Positions 1 to 6,475 of a stretch of 17,388 nucleotides of DNA are shown one piece after another. Made by a program: the position numbers and the translations under genes. The notes below the pieces were generated by a model. The model was not told the origin of the DNA. It saw only the letters and a program-made list of their open reading frames with translations, and did no database searches. Source of the DNA: an uncultured Eubacteriales bacterium (lineage in GTDB: Bacteria > Bacillota > Clostridia > Oscillospirales > Acutalibacteraceae); contig CAQBRY010000033.1 of the NCBI GenBank assembly GCA_948762645.1, positions 1-17,388 on the forward strand, written 5' to 3'. Positions within the stretch are counted from its first letter, which is position 1; each line of letters starts with the position of its first letter.

Positions 1-1
1 C

Positions 2-274
2 TTTTATGCTACTCGTGTTTATTGTAATGATTTATATGTCAAAAAAGTCGAGATCAAAAACCTCCTCGCTAAAAATGGGACTTTCACAGGCAAATGTTCG
101 TGGATGGAACGTCAATTTAAAAAGTGAAGATACTCTGCAACGATAGAAAAAGACGATAAAATTGGTGGAAAAGGTCTACTAATACAAGACTCATTTAGTG
201 ATGTCACGATAAGAGTACCAAAACAGGGGCAAAACGGACCTAGAATAGTTTTGGATAGAGATGTCATAGGTGTA
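2..274 (+). pseudogene. Decayed phage tail protein fragment (5' end outside window)
   Basis: Plus-strand frame 2 reads a phage-tail-like sequence: a stretch DLYVKKVEIKNLLAKNGTFT followed by GK, with the GTFTGK type of repeat common in phage tail and endosialidase-like proteins. An in-frame TGA at 125-127 interrupts it (FKK-stop-RYSATIEK). The frame then resumes with GLLIQDSFSDVTIRVPKQ and IVLDRDVIGV. After about 274 it stays open to a stop at 443-445, but the residues become hydrophobic and low in complexity and no longer look like a tail protein, so homology probably ends near 274. No start is visible and the gene begins upstream of the window. One GGA-to-TGA change would explain the stop. 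That it is phage-derived is an inference from motif style; a precise family is not assigned. Confidence 0.55.
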
Positions 275-361
275 AGTCGGGGAAGTGCATGTAGTTATAC
301 CACAAACGTGGTTATTTTCGAGGTCAGATTGATATTTTGTTATCATAAATTTTTATCCTTT

Positions 362-738
362 CTACTAAATCTTTTTTTGAATTTGTGGTTTAAAGTTAAT
401 AAAGTCCTCTGCTCTACGAAGTGTTCGACCCTTTCTATCGACTAAGACAGGCTGATGAACATATTTTCCATAAAGATTTTTGTATCTTCTTACTCCAAAG
501 AAACTGTAAATCCGTAATATAAATATCCTTTTTCTGAATTGCCGTCATGCAAGATGGTACAATCTTTTTCTAAAATAGGACTATGTTTCATGCCTATTGG
601 TGCTAAATACCATTTTGCGGTATCATCTTGTAAGTCAAGTGACTCGCCATCCTCATAAAATACTTGAAATTTAAGAATGGTTCCGCTGTTTCCGGCAATC
701 AGTTCGATTTCTTGCAGTTTAGTAATGTAGGGATCCAT
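362..738 (-). pseudogene. Phage baseplate-like protein (BppU N-domain type), inverted and probably frameshifted
   Basis: An ATG at 738-736 opens 82 codons ending at a TAA at 490-492. The product has the look of the N-terminal beta-sandwich of BppU-type phage baseplate proteins: an initial strand, then a GNSGTILKFQVFYEDGE segment, then LDLQDDTAKWYL, a pattern resembling the usual 'dG..lDLtg.t.kw.l'. Only a weak ribosome site (AGAAG) precedes the ATG. The other minus-strand frame from about 499 to a TAG at 362-364 is also open and protein-like (VRRYKNLYGKYVHQPVLVD, then KGRTLRRAEDFINF), so the original gene probably continued through a frameshift near 490-505. It lies on the strand opposite to both flanking tail fragments, unlike a normal co-directional tail module. 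The family assignment is tentative. Confidence 0.45.
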
Positions 739-759
739 AAGATAGTCATCTTCTTTTAA

Positions 760-1612
760 TTTTTATATGCTAAAACTTCTATCATCAAAGCGATAAATCT
801 CTCCTGTAATGATTACATCTTATCGACCGTAATCATTGACGATTCGGGAGTTTTGTCAGAGAGTGTGAAACCGGGTTCTTCCACAGAATACGCAAGGCTA
901 AAAGTTAAAAACAGCGCTGAAACTTGGAATACATCATCGAACGGCATTGTTTCAAACAAAATAAGGCTTGAACTTCCAAACGAATTTACATTAAATGCAA
1001 AAAACATAATGTTTAATATAAATGATTTAGGGAATATCCCAATCAAAAAATTTGACATCTTAGGAAATTTAGTAGAGTTAGAGGCTGGAGATTTAATCTC
1101 AAATACTAAATATCTGCTCAAATTTATAGGTGAATCGTTCGTACTATTAAATCAACTTACCTCACATAAAGTTTTAGAAAAAATAAAGACAGTTGACGGT
1201 TCTTAAAGTGGCTTAGATGCTAACTTGTTAGATGGAAAAAAGTACAGATTTTGCAACAGCACAGCAAGGATTGAAAGACGATACCGCAATTCAAAGTATT
1301 AAAGCAAACGGAGAATTAATTAATCTTGACAAAAAAAATCCAGTAAATATAACACCAGAAAGCACAGACTCTGTGCTGATTACAGGACTATCAACAATAA
1401 AAGTTTGTCGCAAAATATTATCCTTTCTACAAGTGATGTCGGTGCCTCTGCATATTAGCATTCACATTCAAACGCTACAACTTCAAATTCAGATTTTATG
1501 AGTTCATCTGATCAATCAAAACTGGATGAAATTGCAAACGGTGCAATAAAAAACATTATTACTTATGGTGAAAGATTCTATAAGGGACATGAAAACACTC
1601 CAAGTACAAATA
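760..1612 (+). pseudogene. Decayed phage tail-fibre gene
   Basis: This is one ancestral reading frame broken at least four times. Frame 1 is open from 760 and reads ASTEYARLK-style tail sequence up to VDGS, then TAA at 1204-1206, then SGLDANLLDGKK. An intact fibre would read DGSGSGLDANLLDG, a widespread phage tail-fibre motif. Near 1235 the frame shifts to frame 2 (STDFATAQQGLKDDTAIQSI, then NGELINLDKKNPVNIT). Near 1400 it returns to frame 1 (SLSQNIILSTSDVGASAY), which meets TAG at 1456-1458 and continues as HSHSNATTSNSDFMSSSDQ and SKLDEIANGA. The last matches the 'GLMSssDKtKLDgIa.gA' repeat of tail fibres. No start or ribosome site is evident; a TAA at 757-759 closes the frame upstream. The gene is certainly not functional as one protein. 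Confidence 0.8.
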
Positions 1613-1613
1613 T

Positions 1614-1646
1614 AAAATCGACTAGATTTTACACTAATCGATTTTT
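1614..1646 (-). terminator. Hairpin terminator downstream of tRNA-Pro
   Basis: Reading on the minus strand, two bases (AC) separate the encoded CCA from AAAATCGATTAG, an 8-base loop TGTAAAAT, and CTAGTCGATTTT. This is a 12-bp stem with a single G-U pair, ending in a T run. It is AT-rich for an intrinsic terminator, but its position right behind the tRNA 3' end supports the role. It is nearly symmetrical and could act in both directions. Confidence 0.6.
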
Positions 1647-1648
1647 GT

Positions 1649-1725
1649 TGGTCCGAGTGACAGGAATTGAACCTGCGGCCCCTTGAACCCCATTCAAGTG
1701 CGCTACCAATCTGCGCTACACCCGG
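1649..1725 (-). tRNA. tRNA-Pro (anticodon GGG), CCA encoded
   Basis: The minus strand folds as a full cloverleaf. The acceptor arm is CCGGGTG/CACTCGG with one G-U pair. The D arm is GCGC AGATTGGTA GCGC. The anticodon arm is CTTGA-ATGGGGT-TCAAG, placing GGG at positions 34-36 after U33. The T arm is GCAGG-TTCAATT-CCTGT. The discriminator is A and the terminal CCA is encoded in the DNA (1651-1649). The GGG anticodon reads CCC and CCU proline codons. The 3' end faces the phage remnant at 1-1612, which is the usual orientation when a tRNA gene serves as a prophage attachment site. An intact promoter and terminator flank it. Confidence 0.96.
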
Positions 1726-1746
1726 TAAGTATTTTATTTAAGGATA

Positions 1747-1775
1747 ATTATATATCAATAAATAAAATATTTCAA
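1747..1775 (-). promoter_or_regulatory. Sigma-A-type promoter of tRNA-Pro
   Basis: On the minus strand, TTGAAA (1775-1770) and a perfect TATAAT (1752-1747) are separated by 17 bases (1753-1769). Transcription would begin near 1740, leaving a short 5' leader of about 15 bases before the mature tRNA end at 1725. Confidence 0.8.
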
Positions 1776-1819
1776 CATAAAAACTACACTAATCATAATC
1801 TAAAAATACTTAATATAAA

Positions 1820-2470
1820 TTAATCTTCTAAATCCTCTTCTTCTCCATTCCAATCTGGGTCAGGCTCTAAGATTAAAATATCTTCTTCCTCATCTTCATC
1901 CACCGTCTCATCATATTCATCACTATTTCCACCAAAAAAATAATTCCATATTCCTCCTATGCCTCTTCCAACACATTTGACGCCTTTTCCTATACCCCTT
2001 CCAACCCATCTTACGCCTCTAGACAAGCCAGAACCTGTACTAGACATAGGATGTGCAACTGCTTGAGTAATATCTTGTATATTATTTACTGCATTTACCA
2101 CAGGTATATGCTCATCATTAGGACTATTTGGAGCTCTATCTCTTTGAAGGTGGTCCACTATTCTATTGACACCATTAACTATATTTACTACCGGTATTTG
2201 ATCATCTTCAGGTGTATCTGGCTCCCTACCCCTTTGTAAATGATCTATCATTCTGTCGACATTGTTTACTATTCTTACTATAGGTGCAGTATCCTCAGGA
2301 TTAGGATCATCAGGTCTCCTTTTTTCATTTAAATTTTGGGCGATTTCCTCAACATATTTGGCTGGCTTTGCCCATTTTATAAGAAAAATACTTGCAGTAA
2401 TAGAAAGTACCGTAACAGATGCTAAAGCACAACTAACTAATACATTATGTACAACTCGGCTAATTTCCAA
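1820..2470 (-). CDS. Unrecognised membrane protein with three 30-residue repeats and acidic tail
   Basis: I do not recognise a family. The start is TTG at 2470-2468: AGGAG at 2483-2479 lies 8 bases before it, whereas the in-frame GTG at 2479 would overlap that ribosome site. The product is 216 residues. After a short N-terminus comes one hydrophobic helix (about residues 7-31), then a charged stretch. Three tandem repeats follow (residues 51-141), each starting R-x-P, then an acidic/proline segment, then I/A-P-V/I-V-x-x-V-N-N/G-V/I; the first two end in DHLQR. Next is a glycine-rich segment in which VGRGIG occurs twice (GVRWVGRGIGKGVKCVGRGI), then NYFFGG, and a strongly acidic C-terminus. It follows the 62-residue gene at 2492-2680, probably as one transcript. 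The shape suggests a single-pass membrane protein with an extended repeat linker. Export, effector or interaction roles are guesses. Confidence 0.75.
   Translation of the reverse strand: MEISRVVHNVLVSCALASVTVLSITASIFLIKWAKPAKYVEEIAQNLNEKRRPDDPNPEDTAPIVRIVNNVDRMIDHLQRGREPDTPEDDQIPVVNIVNGVNRIVDHLQRDRAPNSPNDEHIPVVNAVNNIQDITQAVAHPMSSTGSGLSRGVRWVGRGIGKGVKCVGRGIGGIWNYFFGGNSDEYDETVDEDEEEDILILEPDPDWNGEEEDLED
2048..2320 (-). repeat. Three tandem 30/31-residue coding repeats
   Basis: Inside the membrane protein gene, three consecutive units of 31, 30 and 30 codons align. They begin RRPDDPNPEDTAPIVRIV, REPDTPEDDQIPVVNIV and RAPNSPNDEHIPVVNAV. Units 1 and 2 share VN(N/G)V(D/N)R(M/I)(I/V)DHLQR; unit 3 diverges after VNNI. 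The divergence between units means the duplication is not recent. Confidence 0.85.
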
Positions 2471-2491
2471 AAATATCACTCCTAAAAAAAT

Positions 2492-2680
2492 CTAATTTCT
2501 TTGCCTAATTGCTGATAATAAACTGCTTCCCCCGTTCATATTTCTAGCTATTGGGCCCACCACTCCATTTACATTTGAAAACGTTGTATTCATGCCTAAA
2601 TTAGCATTCTTCACTAGTTGACTCGTGTCAGATAATAACGTGCAAAGATGATACGTTATAGATAATGTTGTTTTTACCAT
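2492..2680 (-). CDS. Small protein of unknown function (62 residues)
   Basis: The ORF runs from ATG 2680-2678 to a stop at 2494-2492, just 8 bases before the ribosome site of the repeat membrane protein gene, so the two are probably co-transcribed. No strong Shine-Dalgarno sequence precedes the ATG (only TTGG). The product is neutral to basic, with a serine/threonine-rich first half, a glycine/asparagine-rich segment SNVNGVVGPIARNMNGGSS and a basic end. The VNGVxxIxR pattern faintly resembles the VNGVNRIV core of the repeats in the next gene, so it may be a small relative or a remnant. No family is recognised, and with no good ribosome site it may not be expressed. Confidence 0.4.
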   Translation of the reverse strand: MVKTTLSITYHLCTLLSDTSQLVKNANLGMNTTFSNVNGVVGPIARNMNGGSSLLSAIRQRN

Positions 2681-2811
2681 CCAATTAAGTTTATTTTATT
2701 AAAATGTGTATAATATATAAAATAACATCTGCATAATATTATAATATCATATTATTTTAATTTTTTAATATATTTTTACAAATATTTAATTATAAATCAA
2801 AGGAGAATTCA
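2681..2811. promoter_or_regulatory. Divergent intergenic region, very AT-rich
   Basis: This spacer separates the minus-strand pair from the plus-strand carboxypeptidase. It contains two TATAAT hexamers on the plus strand (2709-2714 and 2740-2745). The first has a poor -35 (TTAAGT, 18-base spacer) and the second has no convincing -35. The composition is so AT-rich that -10 matches are expected by chance. AGGAG at 2801-2805 is the ribosome site of the downstream gene. Confidence 0.35.
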
Positions 2812-3717
2812 ATGCTAAATCATAATTATTTTAATGAACTTCCCATAGAATCTTATAGAAACAAATTTATATCTAATTTAAATTTACAATATCCATTTAT
2901 AAATGTAAACAGCAAATTTAAAAGTTTGTGTTCAAGAAATATTACTGTAATAACTATTGGAAATATGGAAAATTCTGTACTTCTTTCCGGAGCATACCAT
3001 GGTATGGAATGGATTACAACTTTGTTATTATTAAAATTTACCAGTAGATTATGCGATAGTATAAATCAAAAAAAAGAATTTTTCAATATGGATATATCAA
3101 AGTTCATAAACTCTAGAGGAATTACTATTATACCGTGTGTTAATCCAGATGGTGTGGAAATTTCTCTCAGAGGGCCAAAATACGCGGGAAAATACTATGA
3201 ATTAGTTGAAAATATAAGTGGTGGAGACACTTCTAATTGGCAAACCAACGCTAGAGGAGTAGATCTGAATCATAACTTTAATGCAGATTGGGAAGACCTA
3301 CATTTGAGAGAACAACAATCTGGATTTACAGGTCCTTCACGTACTAGATTTGGTGGTCCCTACCCTGAAAGTGAACCCGAAACCCAGGCCATTACAAAGA
3401 TATGCCGAGAAAATAATTTCAGTCATGCTCTGGCTTTTCATAGTCAAGGGGAGGAAATCTATTGGAACTATGGAAAAAACACTCCTGAGAAATCTGAATT
3501 TATGGCAAAAGTTCTTTCTAGTGTGACAAATTATAAAGTATGTTTCCCCGAAGGATTAGCCGTAGGAGGAGGATTCAAGGACTGGTTCATAACTGAATTT
3601 AAAAAACCTGGTTTTACAATAGAAATAGGTAAAGGAAAAAATCCTTTACCCATATCCGATTTCGATAGTATTTATGAAAAATTAGAATATATGATGCTTC
3701 TTAGTATTATAATATAG
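2812..3717 (+). CDS. M14-family zinc carboxypeptidase (gamma-D-glutamyl-diamino acid endopeptidase type)
   Basis: The 301-residue protein carries the complete M14 metallopeptidase site. H63 and E66 in GAYHGMEW and H210 in FHSQGEE are the zinc ligands, and E271 in GFTIEIGKG is the catalytic base. The VNPDG, ARGVDLNHNF and PYPESEPETQAI segments are typical of the bacterial M14 branch that cleaves gamma-D-Glu-diaminopimelate bonds in murein peptides (YqgT/ENP-like). The NHNF motif has His where carboxypeptidase A has the carboxylate-binding Arg, consistent with a non-classical specificity. There is no signal peptide and no LysM domain, so a cytoplasmic role such as muropeptide recycling is more likely than wall hydrolysis outside; this is inferred. 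ATG follows AGGAG by 6 bases. The gene converges on hpf with a 6-base gap and no obvious terminator between. Confidence 0.85.
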   Translation: MLNHNYFNELPIESYRNKFISNLNLQYPFINVNSKFKSLCSRNITVITIGNMENSVLLSGAYHGMEWITTLLLLKFTSRLCDSINQKKEFFNMDISKFINSRGITIIPCVNPDGVEISLRGPKYAGKYYELVENISGGDTSNWQTNARGVDLNHNFNADWEDLHLREQQSGFTGPSRTRFGGPYPESEPETQAITKICRENNFSHALAFHSQGEEIYWNYGKNTPEKSEFMAKVLSSVTNYKVCFPEGLAVGGGFKDWFITEFKKPGFTIEIGKGKNPLPISDFDSIYEKLEYMMLLSIII

Positions 3718-3723
3718 CCTTGC

Positions 3724-4263
3724 CTAATTTCCAGACGGTTCTAAAAGACCATATTTACCATCTTTACGTTTATATACCACGTTTATTTCATCTGTTTCGC
3801 AGTTTGTAAACATATAGAATTGATGTCCAACCAAGTCCATCTCTAAAATTGCCTCTTCCACGCTCAATGGCTTTACCGGTATCTTTTTGGTTCTTGCAAT
3901 TTCAATCTTATTTTCTCCTGCATCAGATACGTCAAATTTATCATGAGCAATATAATCATCAATAACTTCAGATCTAATTTGCTTTTGAAGTCTTGATTTG
4001 TTCTTGCGTATTTGGCGACCAATTGCATTTATTGCATTATCTAAAGACTCGTTCATATCGTCAGTATCGCTTTCGGAACGGTACACCTTATTTTGATGTC
4101 TTATAGTGATCTCTACTCTTTGGTATCGACTTTCAACAGTAACTGTAACATAAGCTTTTTCACTTTCACCGAATATTCTATCAAATTTGGAAAGTTTATC
4201 TCTTACCATGTCTTTAAAATTATCTCTTAAATTTACTTTTCTGCCAGTTATTATTATATCCAT
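3724..4263 (-). CDS. hpf: Long-form ribosome hibernation promoting factor
   Basis: The 179-residue protein is the long-form HPF (RaiA/YvyD type). The N-terminal S30AE domain (about residues 1-100) begins MDIIITGRKVNLRDNF and includes a basic stretch IRKNKSRLQKQIRSE. The C-terminal dimerisation domain (about 122-179) contains KPLSVEEAILEMDLVGHQFY and ends NVVYKRKDGKYGLLEP. Long HPF docks in the decoding region of the 30S subunit and pairs two 70S ribosomes into inactive 100S dimers during slow growth. The start is ATG at 4263 with AGGAGG seven bases upstream. It has its own promoter behind proS, so stress-dependent expression independent of the upstream operon is plausible. Confidence 0.95.
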   Translation of the reverse strand: MDIIITGRKVNLRDNFKDMVRDKLSKFDRIFGESEKAYVTVTVESRYQRVEITIRHQNKVYRSESDTDDMNESLDNAINAIGRQIRKNKSRLQKQIRSEVIDDYIAHDKFDVSDAGENKIEIARTKKIPVKPLSVEEAILEMDLVGHQFYMFTNCETDEINVVYKRKDGKYGLLEPSGN

Positions 4264-4302
4264 AATATAACCTCCTAATTATTAACATAAAATTATGGTA
4301 GT

Positions 4303-4331
4303 ATCATAACATAATACATATTAATTTACAA
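4303..4331 (-). promoter_or_regulatory. Promoter of hpf
   Basis: On the minus strand, TTGTAA (4331-4326) and TATGAT (4308-4303) have a 17-base spacer. They lie in the 90-base gap between proS and hpf and would give a leader of about 30 bases. An inverted repeat, TTATG (4294-4298) and CATAA (4305-4309), overlaps the -10; whether it binds a regulator is unknown. Confidence 0.6.
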
Positions 4332-4353
4332 GCTTAATGGCAAAAAATGTAAA

Positions 4354-5790
4354 CTAGTAGGCCTTGCCCCAATATACTAAATGTTTAGCGTCTTCCCCAC
4401 AAACAGCACACTTACCTGATATTTTATCATCCAATAATGATATGCATCTGGAAGAAACTGATAATTCCTCTTTTAAGATCTCTTCACATTTTTCTTTTCC
4501 ACACCACATTGATCTTATAAATCCATGTTTTTCGCTACATATTTTCCTAAAATCATCTTTCGTTTTAGCTTCTCTCATTAAACTATTTCTCTGATTGAGC
4601 GCTTTTTCATATAAAGATTCCTTAAATTTTATAAACACTTGCTTTATTTCGTTATCCAAATTATCTAAAGGAGCAAAACTTTTTTCACGGTTATCGCGTC
4701 TAACTAAAACACATTGCCCTTTTTCAATATCTTTTGGGCCTATCTCTAATCTAATCGGTACACCTTTCATTTCATACTCAGAAAATTTCCAACCTGGAGT
4801 CTGGTTGGATTCATCTAGTTTAACTCTATATTTTTCTTTTAAAATATTATATATTTCTTTAGCCTTTTCAAGTACTCCCGGTTTATTCATAGATATTGGA
4901 ATTATTATTATTTGAATAGGGGCAATGTCCGGAGGCAACACAAGCCCGTTATTATCGCCATGGGTCATAATGATCCCACCGATTATCCTAGTGGACATTC
5001 CCCAAGATGTTTCATATGGATATGATGGCTTATTGTCTCTGTCCTGATAAGTTATGTCAAAAGCTTTGCAAAATCCATCTCCAAAATAATGGCTCGTTCC
5101 AGATTGAAGTATTTTTCCATCATGCATCATAGCTTCGATAGTATATGTAGATTCTGCTCCTGCAAACTTTTCTTTGTCTGTCTTACGTCCTTTTATAATC
5201 GGCATACAAAGTTCATTCTCACAAAAATCAGCATATGTATTAAACATTCTCATCGTCTCATTTTGTGCTTCTTCTTGCGTTTCATGAATTGTGTGACCCT
5301 CCTGCCAATGAAATTCTACAGATCTTAAAAATGGTCTTGATGTTTTCTCCCAGCGTACCACCGAGCACCACTGATTATAAAGTTTTGGAAGATCTCTCCA
5401 GGAGTGAACTTTTCTTGAAAAATACTCGCAAAAAAGTGTTTCGGACGTAGGTCTTATGCAAAGTCTTTCCTGAAGTTTTTCGCTTCCGGCATGAGTTACC
5501 CACGCAACTTCAGGAGCAAATCCTTCTATATGATCTTTTTCCTTTTGGAGCAAACTTTCGGGAATTAAAAGCGGCATCGCAACATTTTCATGTCCTAAAC
5601 CTTTAAACTTCTTATCAAGTATTTTTTGTATATTTTCCCATATTGCAAATCCGTAAGGCTCCAGTATCATACACCCCCTTACGTTGGAATAGTCCATAAG
5701 TTGAGCTTTTTTTACTATATCCGTATACCATTTGGCAAAATCTTCTTCCATGCTCGTAATATCTTTGACCAGCTTTTCCTGCTTACCCAT
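4354..5790 (-). CDS. proS: Prolyl-tRNA synthetase, archaeal/eukaryotic type (type 3)
   Basis: Charges tRNA-Pro with proline in the cytoplasm. At 478 residues without the large editing insertion of the E. coli type, this is the archaeal-like ProRS found in many Clostridia. Class II signatures are visible: CIRPTSETLFCEYF, the motif 2 region RSVEFHWQEGHTIHET, and the motif 3 region WGMSTRIIGGIIMTHGD followed by GLVLPPDIAP. Then come the anticodon-binding domain (about residues 285-390) and the C-terminal zinc-binding domain with two cysteine pairs (WCGKEKCEE and CAVCGED), ending in the conserved Tyr. ATG at 5790 follows AAGGAG by 6 bases. The gene sits 21 bases behind the OadG-like gene and has no T-box leader, so it is probably read from upstream promoters. 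A tRNA-Pro gene lies 2.6 kb downstream on the same strand. Confidence 0.96.
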   Translation of the reverse strand: MGKQEKLVKDITSMEEDFAKWYTDIVKKAQLMDYSNVRGCMILEPYGFAIWENIQKILDKKFKGLGHENVAMPLLIPESLLQKEKDHIEGFAPEVAWVTHAGSEKLQERLCIRPTSETLFCEYFSRKVHSWRDLPKLYNQWCSVVRWEKTSRPFLRSVEFHWQEGHTIHETQEEAQNETMRMFNTYADFCENELCMPIIKGRKTDKEKFAGAESTYTIEAMMHDGKILQSGTSHYFGDGFCKAFDITYQDRDNKPSYPYETSWGMSTRIIGGIIMTHGDNNGLVLPPDIAPIQIIIIPISMNKPGVLEKAKEIYNILKEKYRVKLDESNQTPGWKFSEYEMKGVPIRLEIGPKDIEKGQCVLVRRDNREKSFAPLDNLDNEIKQVFIKFKESLYEKALNQRNSLMREAKTKDDFRKICSEKHGFIRSMWCGKEKCEEILKEELSVSSRCISLLDDKISGKCAVCGEDAKHLVYWGKAY

Positions 5791-5811
5791 TTTTTTCTCC
5801 TTACTAATATA

Positions 5812-6006
5812 TTATTTATTAATTTTATTATATTCTTTTTTACTTTTATTGAAAATAGTATTTAGTATAACCACTACTAAATAAATCAGTCCCATAACTA
5901 CAAATATTCCTACCATGCCTTCAAAAGCTAACCACAAACACTTAATTATATTCTCATTAAAAACAGGTCCTATAAGAGAATTAAAATATATTCCACTACT
6001 GTGCAT
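5812..6006 (-). CDS. Small membrane protein, probable OadG-like gamma subunit of Na+-pumping decarboxylase
   Basis: The 64-residue protein has one strong transmembrane segment (about residues 27-50: WLAFEGMVGIFVVMGLIYLV and onward) followed by a lysine-rich cytoplasmic tail. The 'GMxxxFxxMxLIYLVVxILxxIF' pattern resembles the OadG/sodium-pump gamma subunits, which anchor the alpha subunit to the beta subunit. Its position two genes downstream of oadB supports the assignment. ATG at 6006 is preceded by AAAGGAAGG with good spacing. Short single-helix proteins are easy to over-interpret, so this rests on pattern plus context; an unrelated small membrane protein remains possible. Confidence 0.5.
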   Translation of the reverse strand: MHSSGIYFNSLIGPVFNENIIKCLWLAFEGMVGIFVVMGLIYLVVVILNTIFNKSKKEYNKINK

Positions 6007-6028
6007 AATTTAATACCTTCCTTTACTT

Positions 6029-6457
6029 TTAAAAATATTTTACAAAATAATATCTTGTTAATTTAGGATTTTCCTTGTTTTCTCTTTTAAATTCAAGTAT
6101 AAATCCGCACTTTTCATAAAATTTAGGGGCTTGAAATCCACACGTAACTAAACTCATGTAATTGAAATTTTTATTTCGATAATAATCTTCAACTTGTTTT
6201 ATAAGCTTTGATCCGATACCTCGTTTACGATATTCCTCAATTACAAATAATAAGTCAATATAAATTTCTTCGTTATAAACAGAGTACCCTGTTAAAATAC
6301 CAATAATTTTATTCTCTTGCTTAGCTATAAAATTAAATGTCTTATAGTTACATAACAAATTGTTCTTATTTGCATATTTTTCAAACTTATCATCCAACCA
6401 AGACAATATACTTTCATTCAACTTTTCTTTATATTCTATGTCCATAAATTTTGACAT
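6029..6457 (-). CDS. GNAT-family N-acetyltransferase
   Basis: The 142-residue protein has the GCN5-related acetyltransferase fold. The acetyl-CoA-binding motif A is at about residues 70-90: LLFVIEEYRKRGIGSKLIKQ, with the R-x-x-G-x-G pyrophosphate loop as RKRGIG. Motif B (FYEKCGFILEF) lies near the C-terminus. A preceding strand (KIIGILTGYSVYNEEIYIDL) completes the core. The substrate cannot be told from sequence. It lies between oadB and the OadG-like gene with 18- and 22-base gaps, an unusual companion for a sodium pump. The ATG at 6457 directly abuts an AAGGA, so the start is uncertain; the in-frame ATG at 6445-6443 (12 bases from AAGGA) is an alternative. Confidence 0.85.
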   Translation of the reverse strand: MSKFMDIEYKEKLNESILSWLDDKFEKYANKNNLLCNYKTFNFIAKQENKIIGILTGYSVYNEEIYIDLLFVIEEYRKRGIGSKLIKQVEDYYRNKNFNYMSLVTCGFQAPKFYEKCGFILEFKRENKENPKLTRYYFVKYF

Positions 6458-6475
6458 TCCTTATCCATTCTGAAA

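Noticed and set aside
125..127. In-frame TGA that could mean TGA is read as an amino acid
   Set aside because: It occurs only in a phage remnant that also contains TAA, TAG and frameshifts. Intact housekeeping genes here show no internal TGA and end at normal stops.
251..445. 64-residue ORF starting in the first phage fragment
   Set aside because: It is the tail end of the broken tail frame running on by chance; it has no ribosome site and a low-complexity hydrophobic end.
1726..1812. Inverted repeat TAAGTATTTT (1726-1735) and AAAATACTTA (1803-1812) around the tRNA promoter
   Set aside because: The arms are almost wholly A and T and 67 bases apart; such matches are expected by chance in this composition.
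1649..5790. Functional link between tRNA-Pro and proS on the same strand
   Set aside because: They are separated by other genes, an opposite-strand gene and separate promoters; the proximity is most simply coincidence.
5791..5811. T-box leader before proS
   Set aside because: Only 21 bases separate proS from the preceding gene, too short for a T-box.
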